Below, piece by piece: positions 7,152-18,055 of a stretch of 33,364 bases of DNA. The DNA is from Macrococcus epidermidis. Lineage in GTDB: Bacteria; Bacillota; Bacilli; Staphylococcales; Staphylococcaceae. Position 1 is the stretch's first letter. Every line of letters begins with the position of its first letter. The position numbers and the translations under genes were made by a program. Location of the stretch: NCBI RefSeq assembly GCF_003259695.1, contig NZ_PZJH01000012.1, positions 1 through 33,364 on the forward strand. The letters run 5' to 3'. The notes beneath the pieces were generated by a model. It saw only the letters and a program-made list of their open reading frames with translations. It made no database searches and was not told the origin of the DNA.

Positions 7152-8151
7152 ACATCTTCAGAATATATTAAGTGACTGGATGCAGACAGCTGATGAACCT
7201 GCCGTTATCTTAAGTTCACGTATCAGACTCGCACGTAATCTGGAAAATTTCGTTCATCCGATGATGTTTGCTGAAGATACTGCTGATAAAGTAATTGAAG
7301 AAGTATCGAATGTATTAACGGAGGATTACGAACTAATAAAGATGGCTGAAACACCGATGAAAGAGCGCCAAATGCTGGTTGTTAAACATTTGATCAGCAA
7401 AGAATTGATGGATACGAAACACGGTGCAGTATTAATCAATGAAGATGAATCAGAAAGTATCATGGTTAACGAAGAAGATCATATTCGTATACAAGTTTTA
7501 GGACATGATTTATCACTGCACCATTTATATGAAAGAGCACGCACTATAGACAAAAAACTTGATGAAAAACTTATGATTTCTTATGATGAGCACTACGGTT
7601 ATCTCACAACATGTCCAACAAATATTGGAACAGGTTTACGCGCAAGTGTTATGCTACATCTGCCGGGGCTTTCTATAATGAAACGTATGTCGCGAATCGC
7701 ACAAACGATTAATCGGTTTGGATTTACGATTCGTGGTATTTATGGGGAAGGTACACAAGCTTTAGGACATGTGTATCAAGTGTCAAATCAGTTGACGCTC
7801 GGTAAATCAGAAGAAAGTATCATCGATGATCTAACGCAGGTTGTTGAACAAATTATTGAAGAAGAAATCAATATGCGTAAGCGTATGAATAATTATGACC
7901 ATGTCGATACAGTAGATAGAATCTACAGAAGCTTAGGGATACTCAAGTATAGTCATAAAATTTCTGTAGAAGAAGCGAGTCTTAGATTAAGTGAGATTAA
8001 ACTGGGTATTGATATGGGCATCATAAAAGATACACCATTTAGGTTTAATGAACTGATGGTTGCTATACAGGCACCATTTATTGATAAATTGTATCCAGAA
8101 AATAAACAAATAGATGAAAAAAGAGCACAAATGCTACGAGAGCATTTGTAA
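7141..8151 (+). CDS. mcsB: Protein arginine kinase McsB
   Basis: A 336-residue phosphagen-kinase-fold enzyme that phosphorylates arginines on misfolded proteins, marking them for ClpC-ClpP, and on CtsR. Visible motifs include [14 protein letters not shown] at the N-terminus (nucleotide-contacting arginines), the catalytic [19 protein letters not shown] around residue 160 and the guanidino-kinase segment [18 protein letters not shown]. The frame is open further upstream inside mcsA. The ATG at 7141 is preceded by GGTGGAG and gives the standard N-terminus and length, so I used it; it overlaps mcsA by 11 bases. clpC follows after 12 bases. Confidence 0.97.
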   Translation: MLNKHLQNILSDWMQTADEPAVILSSRIRLARNLENFVHPMMFAEDTADKVIEEVSNVLTEDYELIKMAETPMKERQMLVVKHLISKELMDTKHGAVLINEDESESIMVNEEDHIRIQVLGHDLSLHHLYERARTIDKKLDEKLMISYDEHYGYLTTCPTNIGTGLRASVMLHLPGLSIMKRMSRIAQTINRFGFTIRGIYGEGTQALGHVYQVSNQLTLGKSEESIIDDLTQVVEQIIEEEINMRKRMNNYDHVDTVDRIYRSLGILKYSHKISVEEASLRLSEIKLGIDMGIIKDTPFRFNELMVAIQAPFIDKLYPENKQIDEKRAQMLREHL

Positions 8152-8163
8152 GGAGGATAAAAT

Positions 8164-10587
8164 ATGTTTGGTAGATTAACTGAAAGAGCGCAGCGCGTGT
8201 TAGCACATGCACAAGAAGAAGCGATTCGTTTAAATCATAATAATATTGGCACAGAACACTTATTATTAGGCCTTGTGAAAGAACCTGATGGTATTGCTGC
8301 GAAAGTGTTAGCAGCATATAACATTACAGAAGAAAAAGTTGTACAGGAAGTAGAACAATTAATTGGTCATGGCACAGATATGGGTGGAACGATTCAATAC
8401 ACACCACGTGCTAAAAAAGTAATTGAATTATCGTTAGACGAAGCACGTAAACTTAACCATAACTTTGTTGGTACTGAGCATATTCTATTGGGATTAATTC
8501 GTGAGAACGAAGGTGTTGCAGCACGCGTGCTTGCAAATCTTGATTTAAATATTACGAAAGCACGTTCTCAAGTCGTTAAATTATTAGGTAGTCCGGAAAT
8601 GGATGCTAAAGGTCATGGTGAAGCGAAAGCACAAGGCACACCAACATTGGATGGATTAGCGCGTGATTTAACGGTTATCGCTAAAGATGGTACATTAGAC
8701 CCTGTTATTGGTCGTGCTGATGAAGTAACGCGTATCATTGAAGTATTAAGCCGTCGTACGAAGAACAATCCGGTATTGATCGGTGAACCAGGTGTTGGTA
8801 AAACTGCCATCGTTGAAGGATTAGCACAAGCAATTGTAAACAATGAAGTGCCTGAAACGTTAAAAGGTAAACGTGTTATGAGTTTAGATATGGGTACAGT
8901 TGTAGCTGGTACGAAATACCGTGGTGAATTTGAAGAACGTCTTAAAAAGGTAATGGATGAAATTCATGCAGCTGGCAACATCATTTTATTCATTGATGAA
9001 TTACACACATTAATTGGTGCTGGTGGTGCTGAAGGTGCAATTGATGCATCAAACATTCTGAAACCTGCATTAGCACGTGGAGAAATTCAATGTATCGGTG
9101 CAACAACTTTAGAAGAATACCGTAAATACATCGAAAAAGATGCAGCGTTAGAACGTCGTTTCCAACCTGTTCAGGTAGATGAACCAAATGTAGAAGATGC
9201 AATTGAAATTTTACGTGGTTTACGTGACCGTTACGAAGCGCATCACCGTATTCAAATTTCTGATGAAGCATTAGTTGCAGCCGTAAAAATGAGTGATCGT
9301 TACATCTCTGATCGTTTCTTACCAGATAAAGCGATTGACTTAATTGATGAAGCAAGTTCAAAAGTGCGTTTACGTAACTATACAACGCCACCAAGTTTAA
9401 AAGAACTTGAAGCTGAACTTGAAAAAGTAAAAAATGAAAAAGATGCTGCAGTGCATTCTCAGGAATTCGAACAAGCAGCAGCGTTACGTGACAAACAGTC
9501 ACAACTTGAAAAGCAATTAGATGAAACGAAAAAAGAATGGCAAAAAACGCAAGGTTCTAACAACACATCAGTAACGCCTGATGATATTGCAATTGTTGTT
9601 GCGAACTGGACGGGTATTCCATTAAATAAAATTGCAGAAACCGAATCACAAAAATTATTGAACTTAGAAGAAATTTTACATGATCGTGTAGTAGGACAAC
9701 ATGATGCGGTTGTATCAATTTCTAAAGCTGTACGTCGTGCTCGTGCTGGACTAAAAGACCCGAAACGTCCAATCGGAAGCTTTATCTTCTTAGGACCAAC
9801 TGGTGTTGGTAAAACTGAGCTTGCAAGAGCTTTAGCAGAAGCGATGTTTGGTGAAGAAGATGCAATGATTCGTGTAGATATGAGTGAATTTATGGAGAAA
9901 CATAGCGTGTCTCGTTTAGTAGGTTCACCTCCAGGATATGTTGGTTTTGAAGAAGGTGGCCAATTAACTGAGAAAGTGCGTCGTAAACCGTATTCAGTTA
10001 TTTTATTCGATGAAATTGAAAAAGCTCACCCAGACGTATTTAACATGTTATTACAAGTGTTAGATGATGGTCGATTAACGGATTCTAAAGGACGTACAGT
10101 AGACTTTAGAAATACTGTAATCATTATGACAAGTAACGTTGGGGCTCAGGAATTAAAAGATAATAAATTCGTAGGATTTGGTGGTAGTGATGCGGCACAG
10201 GATTATGAAACTATCCGCAAAACGATGATGGATGAGTTAAAGAAACAGTTCCGTCCTGAGTTCTTAAATCGTATTGATGATATTATCGTGTTCCATAAGT
10301 TGGAGAAAGAACAATTAAAAGAAATCGTTACGTTCATGGTCAATGGCTTAACGAAACGCTTAAAAGAACAAGATATTTATATTACATTAACAGACGCTGC
10401 GAAAGAAAAAGTAGCTGATGATGGATACGATCCAGAATATGGTGCACGTCCGTTAACACGTTCTATCCAAAAGAACATCGAAGATAAGTTATCTGAAGAG
10501 TTATTAAAAGGTGAAGAATTAGCTGGCCACAATGTGACAATTGATTATAAAGATGGCGAATTTGTAATTACAAAAGAAAAGCAATAA
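8164..10587 (+). CDS. clpC: ATP-dependent Clp protease ATP-binding subunit ClpC
   Basis: An 807-residue AAA+ unfoldase that feeds substrates to ClpP. The order is: two N-terminal Clp repeats (residues about 3-145), which bind phosphoarginine and adaptors; first AAA module with Walker A GEPGVGKT (about 208) and Walker [11 protein letters not shown]; a coiled middle domain with a UVR-like motif ([14 protein letters not shown], about 440) where MecA binds; second AAA module with Walker A GPTGVGKT (about 547) and Walker [11 protein letters not shown]; and the C-terminal D2-small domain. The ClpP-contact loop region GFGGSD is present near residue 670. AAGGAGG lies 7 bases before the ATG. It is the last gene of the CtsR operon, followed by a strong terminator. 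Confidence 0.98.
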   Translation: MFGRLTERAQRVLAHAQEEAIRLNHNNIGTEHLLLGLVKEPDGIAAKVLAAYNITEEKVVQEVEQLIGHGTDMGGTIQYTPRAKKVIELSLDEARKLNHNFVGTEHILLGLIRENEGVAARVLANLDLNITKARSQVVKLLGSPEMDAKGHGEAKAQGTPTLDGLARDLTVIAKDGTLDPVIGRADEVTRIIEVLSRRTKNNPVLIGEPGVGKTAIVEGLAQAIVNNEVPETLKGKRVMSLDMGTVVAGTKYRGEFEERLKKVMDEIHAAGNIILFIDELHTLIGAGGAEGAIDASNILKPALARGEIQCIGATTLEEYRKYIEKDAALERRFQPVQVDEPNVEDAIEILRGLRDRYEAHHRIQISDEALVAAVKMSDRYISDRFLPDKAIDLIDEASSKVRLRNYTTPPSLKELEAELEKVKNEKDAAVHSQEFEQAAALRDKQSQLEKQLDETKKEWQKTQGSNNTSVTPDDIAIVVANWTGIPLNKIAETESQKLLNLEEILHDRVVGQHDAVVSISKAVRRARAGLKDPKRPIGSFIFLGPTGVGKTELARALAEAMFGEEDAMIRVDMSEFMEKHSVSRLVGSPPGYVGFEEGGQLTEKVRRKPYSVILFDEIEKAHPDVFNMLLQVLDDGRLTDSKGRTVDFRNTVIIMTSNVGAQELKDNKFVGFGGSDAAQDYETIRKTMMDELKKQFRPEFLNRIDDIIVFHKLEKEQLKEIVTFMVNGLTKRLKEQDIYITLTDAAKEKVADDGYDPEYGARPLTRSIQKNIEDKLSEELLKGEELAGHNVTIDYKDGEFVITKEKQ

Positions 10588-10595
10588 TGAAACTC

Positions 10596-10646
10596 ATACT
10601 GCTGAAATAATAGTAGAAACACTGTTATTTCAGCAGTATTTTTATT
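10596..10646 (+). terminator. Intrinsic terminator of the ctsR-clpC operon
   Basis: A perfect 15-base-pair stem (10596-10610 with 10625-10639) with a 14-base loop, followed by a T-rich tract. It begins 9 bases after the clpC stop. Confidence 0.9.
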
Positions 10647-10681
10647 TTTTAAATATTATTGCATCATATTAGGGGTTAACA

Positions 10682-10710
10682 TTGTCTAAACATGCAAAAA
10701 GATTTAAAAT
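10682..10710 (+). promoter_or_regulatory. Sigma-A promoter of radA
   Basis: TTGTCT (10682-10687), a 17-base spacer and TAAAAT (10705-10710). The start would be near 10717, leaving a short leader containing the G-rich ribosome site. A TATAAT at 10721-10726 is too close to the gene start to serve as the -10. Confidence 0.65.
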
Positions 10711-10739
10711 AAATACATATTATAATGGGGGGGAATATA

Positions 10740-12101
10740 TTGGCTAAAGTGAAATCAACTTTTGAATGTATGGCCTGTGGTTACCAGTCCCCAAAATGGA
10801 TGGGTAAATGTCCGAATTGTGGCGCCTGGAATCAGATGGAAGAAGTCATCGAACATAAACAAAAAGGACCAAAAACAGCAATACATCAGCAAGATTCAAA
10901 TTCTAAAGTAGAAAAATTAAAAAATATAACGAAAGAAAGTGTGCCAAGAGACCATACGCAAATGGGAGAACTTGACCGTGTATTAGGTGGCGGTATTGTC
11001 CCTGGCTCACTCGTGCTCATTGGTGGCGATCCTGGTATCGGAAAGTCAACATTGTTACTGCAAGTGTGTGCGATGTTGTCACAACGTCATCCTGTACTTT
11101 ATATATCTGGTGAGGAATCGGTAAGACAAACAAAACTCCGTGCAGATCGCTTAAAGGAAGATGCTGGAGAGTTAGATGTGTATGCGGAGACAAATCTTCA
11201 AATCATCCATGAAACCGTGAAGAAGATGCAGCCGAAGTTTTTAGTGATTGACTCGATTCAAACGATTTTTCATCCGGAAGTAACGAGCGCACCAGGTTCA
11301 GTATCTCAAGTGCGTGAATGTACGCAGGAGTTAATGCGTATTGCAAAGCAGATGAATATTGCGACGTTTATCGTCGGTCACGTTACAAAAGAAGGGCAAA
11401 TCGCAGGACCACGTTTACTTGAACATATGGTGGATACTGTACTTTATTTTGAGGGCGATACACATCACAGTTACCGTATTTTACGCGCCGTGAAAAACCG
11501 TTTCGGTTCTACAAATGAAATGGGCATTTTTGAAATGCGCAATACTGGCCTTACAGAAGTATTAAACCCGAGCGAAATGTTCTTAGAAGAACGTACGAAG
11601 AATGTAGCTGGGTCTACGATTGTTGCGACAATGGAAGGCACACGTCCACTCCTTGTTGAAGTTCAATCATTGGTATCACCTACATCATTTCATAACCCTA
11701 GACGTATGGCGACGGGTATTGATCACAATCGTTTAACACTGTTAATGGCAGTACTGGAGAAGAAACAAGGTTATCTGTTACAGCAACAGGATGCCTATGT
11801 CAAAGTAGCAGGTGGTGTGAAATTAGATGAACCCGCTGTTGATTTAAGTATTATTATCAGCATTGCGTCAAGTTATAATGATAAACCAACCCGTGGCGAT
11901 GACTGCTTTATCGGAGAAGTAGGTTTGACTGGAGAAGTAAGACGTGTTGCGCGTATTGAACAACGTGTGCAGGAAGCAGAAAAACTTGGATTCAAACGTG
12001 TCATTATTCCAAAGAACAATATCGGTGGCTGGGATTTCCCAGGGAATATTGAAGTGATTGGTGTAACAAACATAAGCGAAGCATTAAAGCTTGCATTTTA
12101 A
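10740..12101 (+). CDS. radA: DNA repair protein RadA
   Basis: A 453-residue RecA-like protein that promotes branch migration in recombination. An N-terminal zinc finger ([18 protein letters not shown]) is followed by a RecA-type ATPase with Walker [11 protein letters not shown] (about residue 95), the RadA-specific KNRFGSTNE motif (about 250) and a C-terminal Lon-like domain ([14 protein letters not shown].., ending in [14 protein letters not shown]). I use the TTG at 10740: a run of G (10727-10733) sits 7 bases upstream and the N-terminus then reads (M)[13 protein letters not shown] as in other staphylococci. An ATG at 10725 would put the Shine-Dalgarno inside the gene. yacL follows after 12 bases. 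disA, which follows radA in Bacillus, is absent, as in Staphylococcus. Confidence 0.95.
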   Translation: MAKVKSTFECMACGYQSPKWMGKCPNCGAWNQMEEVIEHKQKGPKTAIHQQDSNSKVEKLKNITKESVPRDHTQMGELDRVLGGGIVPGSLVLIGGDPGIGKSTLLLQVCAMLSQRHPVLYISGEESVRQTKLRADRLKEDAGELDVYAETNLQIIHETVKKMQPKFLVIDSIQTIFHPEVTSAPGSVSQVRECTQELMRIAKQMNIATFIVGHVTKEGQIAGPRLLEHMVDTVLYFEGDTHHSYRILRAVKNRFGSTNEMGIFEMRNTGLTEVLNPSEMFLEERTKNVAGSTIVATMEGTRPLLVEVQSLVSPTSFHNPRRMATGIDHNRLTLLMAVLEKKQGYLLQQQDAYVKVAGGVKLDEPAVDLSIIISIASSYNDKPTRGDDCFIGEVGLTGEVRRVARIEQRVQEAEKLGFKRVIIPKNNIGGWDFPGNIEVIGVTNISEALKLAF

Positions 12102-12113
12102 GGAGGTGAAAAT

Positions 12114-13169
12114 ATGTTAAAGAAATTAGTAACGTTAATATTTATTGTAGTAGGTGCAAGCTTAGGGATTTTTGCGATACCTGAATTGATTCGTTTATTT
12201 AATTTGAATGTTCCTGAAATTCTGAAGAATGCATATGTTGATGGTGCGATTGGGATTATTGTCTTTTTTATTTTATTTTATTGGTTGATTGATCGCGTAG
12301 TTAACCTCATTATTAAAGGTGAAAAATCTTTATTAAACATTAATTTTATGGAACTTATCTTTGCAACGCTCGGTATGATTTTAGGATTGATGATTGCTTC
12401 GATGATCAGTTTAATCTTTAACTTTATGGGCTTTACATTACTCAAAAATACAGTGCCGGTTATTCTGGCGGTTGTATTAGGTTATTTAGGGTTTCAGGTT
12501 GGACTAAAGAAACGTGATGAAATTCAAAGTTTCTTACCAGAACGATTCCAGAGCAGTTCAAACAAACGCCGTGTGCTGGATAATACGAAATTATTGGATA
12601 CGTCGGCAATCATTGATGGCCGTATTTTATCAATCGTAGAATGTGGATTCTTAGATGGTACAATTATTGTTCCTCAAGGCGTATTAGATGAATTACAGCT
12701 TATCGCAGATTCAACAGACGGTATGAAGCGCGATAAAGGACAACGTGGACTGGACATTTTAAGTCAGCTTCAGAACACAGGTCACCCGATAAAGATTGTC
12801 CCTGGTAATAAAAACATTAAAGAAGTCGACCAATTATTAGTCGCAATGGCAAAAGAATCGAAATCGAGCGTTATTACAACAGACTTTAACTTAAACAAAG
12901 TATGTCAGGTGCAAGGCATTAAAGTATTGAATGTGAATGATCTATCTGAAGCAATTAAACCAGTTGTCGCACAAGGTGATCAGTTTATGCTGAATGTGAC
13001 GAAAGCTGGGAAAGAAGAGAACCAAGGTGTCGGATATTTAGAAGATGGCACAATGGTCGTTGTAGAGAATGGTAAACATTTAATTAATAAACAAGTGAAC
13101 GTGGAAGTACAATCAGTACTTCAGACTGCTTCAGGCAGAATTATATTTACAAAGAAAGTGAATGACTAA
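12114..13169 (+). CDS. yacL: Membrane PIN-TRAM domain protein (YacL family)
   Basis: A 351-residue protein. Residues 1-130 hold four predicted membrane helices (LVTLIFIVVGASLGIFAI; GAIGIIVFFILFYWLI; LIFATLGMILGLMIASMISLI; VILAVVLGYLGFQVGL). A cytoplasmic PIN domain follows (LLDTSAIIDGRI at about residue 160, later VLDELQLIADS and VITTDFNLNKV) with its acidic metal-binding residues present. A C-terminal TRAM domain (QGVGYLEDGTMVVVENG) probably binds RNA. This is the YacL/PilT-type arrangement, thought to be a membrane-tethered RNase, but its substrate is unknown. AAGGAGGTG lies just before the ATG. Its end overlaps the upstream start of ispD. Confidence 0.92.
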   Translation: MLKKLVTLIFIVVGASLGIFAIPELIRLFNLNVPEILKNAYVDGAIGIIVFFILFYWLIDRVVNLIIKGEKSLLNINFMELIFATLGMILGLMIASMISLIFNFMGFTLLKNTVPVILAVVLGYLGFQVGLKKRDEIQSFLPERFQSSSNKRRVLDNTKLLDTSAIIDGRILSIVECGFLDGTIIVPQGVLDELQLIADSTDGMKRDKGQRGLDILSQLQNTGHPIKIVPGNKNIKEVDQLLVAMAKESKSSVITTDFNLNKVCQVQGIKVLNVNDLSEAIKPVVAQGDQFMLNVTKAGKEENQGVGYLEDGTMVVVENGKHLINKQVNVEVQSVLQTASGRIIFTKKVND

Positions 13170-13842
13170 TATGTATGACGTAATCATTCCGGCAGCAGGC
13201 ATGGGTAAACGCATGCAGGCGAATCAAAATAAAATATTACTGACAATCAATCATAAATCAATACTTGAACATACCGTTCAAGTATTTCAAAATGATGATA
13301 ATTGTCGGGCGATTCATCTAGCTGCACAACGTGATGAAATAAGCACGTTACAATCAATGCTCACAAATTACAGTAAAATAGACATTATCACTGAAGGTGG
13401 TAGTGAACGCCAATACAGTATTTATAACGTATTAAAAGCGATTGCGCCATGTGGATATGTATTTGTGCATGATGCAGCAAGACCATTTGTTACGCAGCAC
13501 ACTTTAGACAAACTATATGAATCGGTGCAACAAAATCACAGTGTTATCGCAGCTGTGAAAGTAAAAGATACCATTAAACGTGTAGAAAACAATCAAGTTA
13601 CAGAAACATTAAAACGAGATGAATTATGGCAAATACAAACACCACAGGCATTTAGCTATCAGTTACTACTTGATGCATATAATAAAGCAGATGCAGATCG
13701 CTTTTTAGGTACAGACGATGCATCACTTGTTGAACGTATTTCTAAAGTTCATATCGTAGAAAGTGATTACGACAATATCAAGATTACAACGCCGGAAGAC
13801 ATGTTCTTCGCGGAAGCAATACTGAAGAAAAGAGGGTTATGA
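13162..13842 (+). CDS. ispD: 2-C-methyl-D-erythritol 4-phosphate cytidylyltransferase
   Basis: A 226-residue nucleotidyltransferase that joins MEP and CTP to make CDP-methylerythritol in the non-mevalonate isoprenoid pathway. It carries the signature [14 protein letters not shown], the lysine in [31 protein letters not shown] (catalytic and metal region), the [11 protein letters not shown] motif and the C-terminal [11 protein letters not shown]. These separate it from TarI-type cytidylyltransferases, although distant similarity remains. Two starts are possible: ATG 13162, overlapping yacL by 8 bases, and ATG 13171, which gives (M)YDVIIPAAG as in Bacillus. Neither has a strong Shine-Dalgarno. 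ispF overlaps the end by 4 bases. Most staphylococci use mevalonate instead, so the gene is informative about the lineage. Confidence 0.93.
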   Translation: MTNMYDVIIPAAGMGKRMQANQNKILLTINHKSILEHTVQVFQNDDNCRAIHLAAQRDEISTLQSMLTNYSKIDIITEGGSERQYSIYNVLKAIAPCGYVFVHDAARPFVTQHTLDKLYESVQQNHSVIAAVKVKDTIKRVENNQVTETLKRDELWQIQTPQAFSYQLLLDAYNKADADRFLGTDDASLVERISKVHIVESDYDNIKITTPEDMFFAEAILKKRGL

Positions 13843-14321
13843 TGAGAATTGGATATGGATATGATGTACACCAATTAGTCGAAGGTAGACCATTAATCAT
13901 CGGCGGGATAGAGCTTGTTCATGATAAAGGCTTACTGGGTCATAGTGATGCTGACGTATTATTACATGCGATTACGGATGCGATTTTAGGTGCGGTGTCT
14001 CTTGGTGACATCGGAAAGTTCTTCCCGGATGATGATCCTAAATATAAGGGGGCGGATTCTAAGATTTTATTGAAAGCTGCGTACCAGCACGTCCTTGATT
14101 TAGGTTATGAAATCAGGAATTTAGATGCAACAATCATTGCGGAAAAGCCGAAATTCAGACCGCATATTGACGCGATGCGTGAATCTATTGCGAACGTCTT
14201 AAATACGGACATTTTCAATGTGAATGTCAAAGCGACGACGAATGAGAAGATGGGCTATTTAGGCCGACAAGAGGGAATACAAGCTCAAGCTGTGGTATTA
14301 TTATTAAAGAAAACTAATTAA
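13839..14321 (+). CDS. ispF: 2-C-methyl-D-erythritol 2,4-cyclodiphosphate synthase
   Basis: A 160-residue trimeric zinc enzyme that cyclises CDP-methylerythritol 2-phosphate with release of CMP. The N-terminal [11 protein letters not shown] supplies the metal-binding Asp and His, and [18 protein letters not shown] the third ligand and active-site residues. [14 protein letters not shown], the segment [17 protein letters not shown] and [19 protein letters not shown] are typical. The ATG at 13839 overlaps the ispD stop (ATGA), with a second ATG directly after it; either start is possible, with GAGGG upstream. It is complete, and its pairing with ispD supports a working MEP pathway. The other MEP genes are not in the window. 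Confidence 0.96.
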   Translation: MMRIGYGYDVHQLVEGRPLIIGGIELVHDKGLLGHSDADVLLHAITDAILGAVSLGDIGKFFPDDDPKYKGADSKILLKAAYQHVLDLGYEIRNLDATIIAEKPKFRPHIDAMRESIANVLNTDIFNVNVKATTNEKMGYLGRQEGIQAQAVVLLLKKTN

Positions 14322-14334
14322 TGGAGTGAATATA

Positions 14335-15786
14335 ATGAGTAAAGTAAGAGTAAGATATGCACCAAGTCCGACTGGTTTCTTACACATCGGTAATGCACGT
14401 ACTGCATTATTTAACTATTTATTTGCAAGACATAACGGCGGAGATTTTATCATCCGTATTGAAGATACAGATACTGCACGTAATGTTGAAGGCGGAGAAG
14501 CGAGTCAGTTAAAGTTCTTACAATGGTTAGGTATGGACTGGGATGAATCGATTGATAAAGATGGTGGATATGGTCCATATCGTCAATCTGAACGTGCGGA
14601 TATTTACAATCCGATCATTGAAAAATTATTAGCTGAAGATAAAGCATATCGCTGTTATATGACTTCTGAAGAGTTAGAAACAGAACGTGAAGCACAGCTT
14701 GCGCGTGGAGAAATGCCGAGATATGGTGGTAAACATGCACACTTAACAAAAGAAGAAGAAGCTGCTTTAATTGCTGAAGGTCGCGAACCTGCTATTCGTA
14801 TTCGTGTACCGAAAGATAAAACTTATACATTTAATGATATGGTTAAAGGTGAAGTATCATTTGATTCTAACGGAATCGGTGACTGGGTTATCGTGAAAAA
14901 AGATGGTATTCCAACGTATAACTTCGCGGTAGCAATCGATGATCACTTTATGGAAATTACTCACGTTATCCGTGGTGATGACCATATTTCAAATACACCG
15001 AAACAAATGATGGTGTACGAAGCGTTAGGATATGATATCCCGACGTTTGGCCACATGACGTTAATCGTAAATGAAGACCGTAAGAAATTATCTAAGCGTG
15101 ATGGTTCAATCATACAATTTATTGAACAATATCATGATTTAGGTTACTTGCCAGAAGCATTATTCAACTTTATCGGATTACTTGGCTGGTCTCCAGAAGG
15201 TGAAGAAGAAATCTTCTCGAAAGCGCAATTTATCGAAATGTTCGATGAGAAACGTTTAAGCAAATCACCAGCATTCTTTGATAAACAAAAGCTTGCATGG
15301 ATCAACAACCAATATATGAAGACAAAAGATTTAGATACAGTATTTGAAATGACGTTACCGCACATGGAAAAAGCAGGTCTTATTTCAAACAACCCAACAG
15401 AAGCAGAACTTGCATGGGCAAAATCTTTAGTAAGTTTATATCAACAACAAATGAGCTACGCTGGTGAAATCGTTGAATTATCTGAGTTATTCTTCAAAGA
15501 TGAATTAGCATTAGACGAAGAAGCATCAGAAGTTGTAAACGGTGAGCAAGTACCTGAGTTAGTAAAATCTTTAACAGCTCAACTTGAAGCGTTAGATACT
15601 TTTGACGCGGCAAGCATTAAAGCGGCAATTAAAGCAGTTCAGAAAGAAACTGGTATTAAAGGCAAGAACTTATTCATGCCGATTCGTGTGATGGTATCTG
15701 GCCAAACACATGGTCCTGAATTACCGAATACAATGGAGTTATTAGGTAAAGATAAAGTTATCGAGCGTTTAAGTGTTTACGCATAA
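14335..15786 (+). CDS. gltX: Glutamate--tRNA ligase
   Basis: A 483-residue class I aminoacyl-tRNA synthetase. The HIGH-type motif is in [22 protein letters not shown] (abbreviated here as [10 protein letters not shown]) and the KMSKS-type motif is KKLSKRDGS at about residue 250. The C-terminal half is the helical anticodon-binding region. In firmicutes without GlnRS this enzyme also charges tRNA-Gln with glutamate, which GatCAB then amidates; this is expected but not shown here. I use the ATG at 14335, eight bases after GGAG. The GTG at 14326 overlaps the ribosome site. It follows ispF after 13 bases and precedes the T-box leader. Confidence 0.97.
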   Translation: MSKVRVRYAPSPTGFLHIGNARTALFNYLFARHNGGDFIIRIEDTDTARNVEGGEASQLKFLQWLGMDWDESIDKDGGYGPYRQSERADIYNPIIEKLLAEDKAYRCYMTSEELETEREAQLARGEMPRYGGKHAHLTKEEEAALIAEGREPAIRIRVPKDKTYTFNDMVKGEVSFDSNGIGDWVIVKKDGIPTYNFAVAIDDHFMEITHVIRGDDHISNTPKQMMVYEALGYDIPTFGHMTLIVNEDRKKLSKRDGSIIQFIEQYHDLGYLPEALFNFIGLLGWSPEGEEEIFSKAQFIEMFDEKRLSKSPAFFDKQKLAWINNQYMKTKDLDTVFEMTLPHMEKAGLISNNPTEAELAWAKSLVSLYQQQMSYAGEIVELSELFFKDELALDEEASEVVNGEQVPELVKSLTAQLEALDTFDAASIKAAIKAVQKETGIKGKNLFMPIRVMVSGQTHGPELPNTMELLGKDKVIERLSVYA

Positions 15787-15800
15787 TGAAACAAAAATAG

Positions 15801-15828
15801 TTGAAAAATAATCGCAATCTATTATAAT
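15801..15828 (+). promoter_or_regulatory. Sigma-A promoter of the cysE-cysS T-box transcript
   Basis: TTGAAA (15801-15806), a 16-base spacer and TATAAT (15823-15828), 14 bases after the gltX stop. The start would be near 15835, just before stem I of the T-box. No terminator separates gltX from it, so read-through is also possible. Confidence 0.75.
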
Positions 15829-15834
15829 CAGAAT

Positions 15835-16017
15835 ATGAGAATAAGTAGATAGTTAAATTATCTAAAGAGAGCATACGGTTGGTGCAAGTATGTGATAAAT
15901 TAATTGTTGAATGCATCTCATCGTGTTAATTGCATATTTTTAAAGTGAGTAGATTTATCTACTAATCAGAGTGGAACCGTGCAGAAGCACCTCTTATTTT
16001 AGAGGTGCTTCTTTTTT
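15835..16017 (+). promoter_or_regulatory. T-box riboswitch specific for tRNA-Cys
   Basis: The leader has the T-box order. Stem I carries the AGAGAGC segment (from about 15867) and the distal GTTGGTG loop. The specifier loop reads GAATGCA with the Cys codon TGC at 15912-15914. The conserved T-box is AGAGTGGAACCGTGCAG (15968-15984). The bulge UGGA in that box would pair with an acceptor end UCCA, matching the usual U73 discriminator of tRNA-Cys, so both contact points agree. The terminator stem 15984-15994/16001-16011 with a T-run overlaps the 3' edge of the T-box and competes with the antiterminator. Uncharged tRNA-Cys should allow transcription of cysE and cysS. Confidence 0.93.
15984..16017 (+). 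terminator. Regulated terminator of the T-box leader
   Basis: GAAGCACCTCT (15984-15994) pairs perfectly with 16001-16011 around a 6-base loop, followed by six T. Its 5' strand begins at the last base of the T-box sequence. Confidence 0.93.
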
Positions 16018-16035
16018 ATATTGGGAGGTGTGTGT

Positions 16036-16677
16036 ATGTTCGCAAGAATTAAAGATGACATTAATATGGTGTTTGAACAGGACCCGGCTGCAAGAAGTAG
16101 TTTAGAAGTGTTTTTGACATATTCAGGATTACACGCTGTATGGTGGCATTTAGTTGCGCACTGGTTCTTTAATCATAAAATGTATTTTATCGCACGTGCG
16201 ATCAGTCAGATTTCAAGATTTTTCTCAGGTATTGAAATTCACCCTGGTGCAAAGATCGGTAAAAGATTGTTCATTGACCATGGTATGGGCATTGTCATCG
16301 GTGAAACGTGTACGATTGGTAATAACGTAACAATTTATCAAGGTGTGACACTAGGCGGTACAGGGAAAGAGAACGGGAAACGTCACCCTGATATCGGAGA
16401 TAACGTGTTGATTGCGGCAGGCGCAAAAGTACTCGGGAATATTCAAATCGGTAACAATGTGAATATTGGTGCGAATTCTGTCGTATTGAAGTGCGTACCT
16501 GACTTTTCTACTGTAGTGGGTATTCCAGGACACATTGTAAAACAAAATGGTGTTAAAGTCGGTAAGAGCTTTGAACATACAAATTTACCGGATCCGATTT
16601 ATGAAAAATTAAAAGAATTAGAACGTCATTTAGAGGCTACAAAAAAAGGAGAGATTGTTGATGATTACATTATATAA
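16036..16677 (+). CDS. cysE: Serine O-acetyltransferase
   Basis: A 213-residue cytosolic enzyme that acetylates serine with acetyl-CoA, the entry step to cysteine. The N-terminal helical part ([32 protein letters not shown]) is followed by a left-handed beta helix of hexapeptide repeats ([20 protein letters not shown] through [11 protein letters not shown]). The catalytic His-Asp region [11 protein letters not shown] and the glycine loop [10 protein letters not shown] are present. A TTG at 16021 opens the frame, but GGGAGGTG at 16023-16030 serves the ATG at 16036, which gives the family N-terminus MFARIKDD. Transcription is controlled by the Cys T-box directly upstream. It overlaps cysS by 17 bases. 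Confidence 0.96.
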   Translation: MFARIKDDINMVFEQDPAARSSLEVFLTYSGLHAVWWHLVAHWFFNHKMYFIARAISQISRFFSGIEIHPGAKIGKRLFIDHGMGIVIGETCTIGNNVTIYQGVTLGGTGKENGKRHPDIGDNVLIAAGAKVLGNIQIGNNVNIGANSVVLKCVPDFSTVVGIPGHIVKQNGVKVGKSFEHTNLPDPIYEKLKELERHLEATKKGEIVDDYII

Positions 16678-18055
16678 CACGTTAAGTCGTAAAAAAGAAA
16701 AGTTCGTACCATTAGAAGAAGGTAAGGTGAAGATGTATGTGTGCGGTCCTACCGTATACAACTACATTCATATCGGTAATGCACGTCCTGCAATCAGTTT
16801 CGATGTCGTTAGACGTTACTTTGAATACCGTGGCTATGAAGTCAACTACGTGTCGAACTTTACAGATGTTGACGACAAACTCATTAAAGCTGCCAATGAA
16901 TTAAATTCGACTGTGCCAGAAGTAGCTGATCGATTTATTGAAGCGTACTTTGAAGATACGAGTGCCCTTAATTGTAAGCATGCGACACATCACCCACGTG
17001 TTATGGATCATATGGATGATATTATTTTGTTTATCGAAGAATTGATCAAGAAAGACTACGCCTATGAAAGTGGCGGAGATGTTTATTTTAGAACACGTAA
17101 ATTTGATGGATACGGGAAGTTAAGTCATCAGTCAATTGACGAACTTAAAGTCGGTGCACGTATTGCAACGGGTGAACTAAAGGATGATGCGTTAGATTTC
17201 GCGTTATGGAAATCAGCAAAGCCTGGTGAAATCAGCTGGGATTCTCCGTGGGGTAAAGGTCGACCAGGCTGGCATATCGAGTGTTCAGTAATGGCGAAGA
17301 AACATTTAGGTGATTCCATTGATATCCATGCAGGCGGTTCTGATTTAACATTCCCACACCACGAGAATGAAATCGCGCAATCTGAAGCACATAATGACAC
17401 AACATTTGCAAATTACTGGATGCATAACGGGTTTATCAATATTGATAACGAGAAGATGAGTAAGTCGTTAGGCAACTTTATTTTAGTGCACGATATCATT
17501 AAAGAAGTTAATCCGAATGTATTGCGTTTCTTTATGATCAGCGTACATTATAGAAATCCAATCAACTACAATATGGAGCTTGTTTCTAGCGCGAAAGCAG
17601 GGCTTGAACGTATTCAAAATGCATATGCAGCGCTGCAGGAAAGAAAAGAAATTTCTGTAGGGATTGTTGATCACACTGAGATGATCAAAGTAGTTGATGA
17701 TATTTTAGTGCAATTTGAAACAGCGATGGATGATGATTTTAATACAGCAAATGCAATCACAGCTTGGTATGAATTAGCGAAACAAGCCAATATCTACAAT
17801 CAGAATGAATCAACAGATTTAAAAGTGATTGATCGTTTCCTGGAAGTGTTCGAAATCTTTAGTGAAGTATTAGGTGTCAAACTGGTTGAAGAAAAAGAAT
17901 TGCTTGATGCTGACATCGAAGCATTAATAGCAGAACGTGAAACAGCACGTAAAGAAAGAAACTTTGCACGTGCAGATGAAATTCGAGACTTATTAAAAGA
18001 ACAAAATATTATTCTGGAAGATACGGCACAAGGTGTGAGATTTAAACGTGGTTAA
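16661..18055 (+). CDS. cysS: Cysteine--tRNA ligase
   Basis: A 464-residue class I synthetase. The zinc ligand Cys in [19 protein letters not shown] lies just before the HIGH-type motif. Further zinc ligands are in [10 protein letters not shown] and in [13 protein letters not shown], and the KMSKS motif is intact ([10 protein letters not shown], about residue 265). The C-terminal DALR-type helical domain ends [29 protein letters not shown] sits 7-8 bases before the ATG at 16661; two TTG codons just upstream could start the same frame but are less likely. It overlaps cysE by 17 bases and mrnC by 8, so the three genes are translationally linked under the Cys T-box. Confidence 0.97.
   Translation: MITLYNTLSRKKEKFVPLEEGKVKMYVCGPTVYNYIHIGNARPAISFDVVRRYFEYRGYEVNYVSNFTDVDDKLIKAANELNSTVPEVADRFIEAYFEDTSALNCKHATHHPRVMDHMDDIILFIEELIKKDYAYESGGDVYFRTRKFDGYGKLSHQSIDELKVGARIATGELKDDALDFALWKSAKPGEISWDSPWGKGRPGWHIECSVMAKKHLGDSIDIHAGGSDLTFPHHENEIAQSEAHNDTTFANYWMHNGFINIDNEKMSKSLGNFILVHDIIKEVNPNVLRFFMISVHYRNPINYNMELVSSAKAGLERIQNAYAALQERKEISVGIVDHTEMIKVVDDILVQFETAMDDDFNTANAITAWYELAKQANIYNQNESTDLKVIDRFLEVFEIFSEVLGVKLVEEKELLDADIEALIAERETARKERNFARADEIRDLLKEQNIILEDTAQGVRFKRG

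Noticed and set aside
10721-10726. TATAAT just before radA as its -10
   Set aside because: It would place the transcription start inside the ribosome site; the TTGTCT-17-TAAAAT pair upstream fits better.
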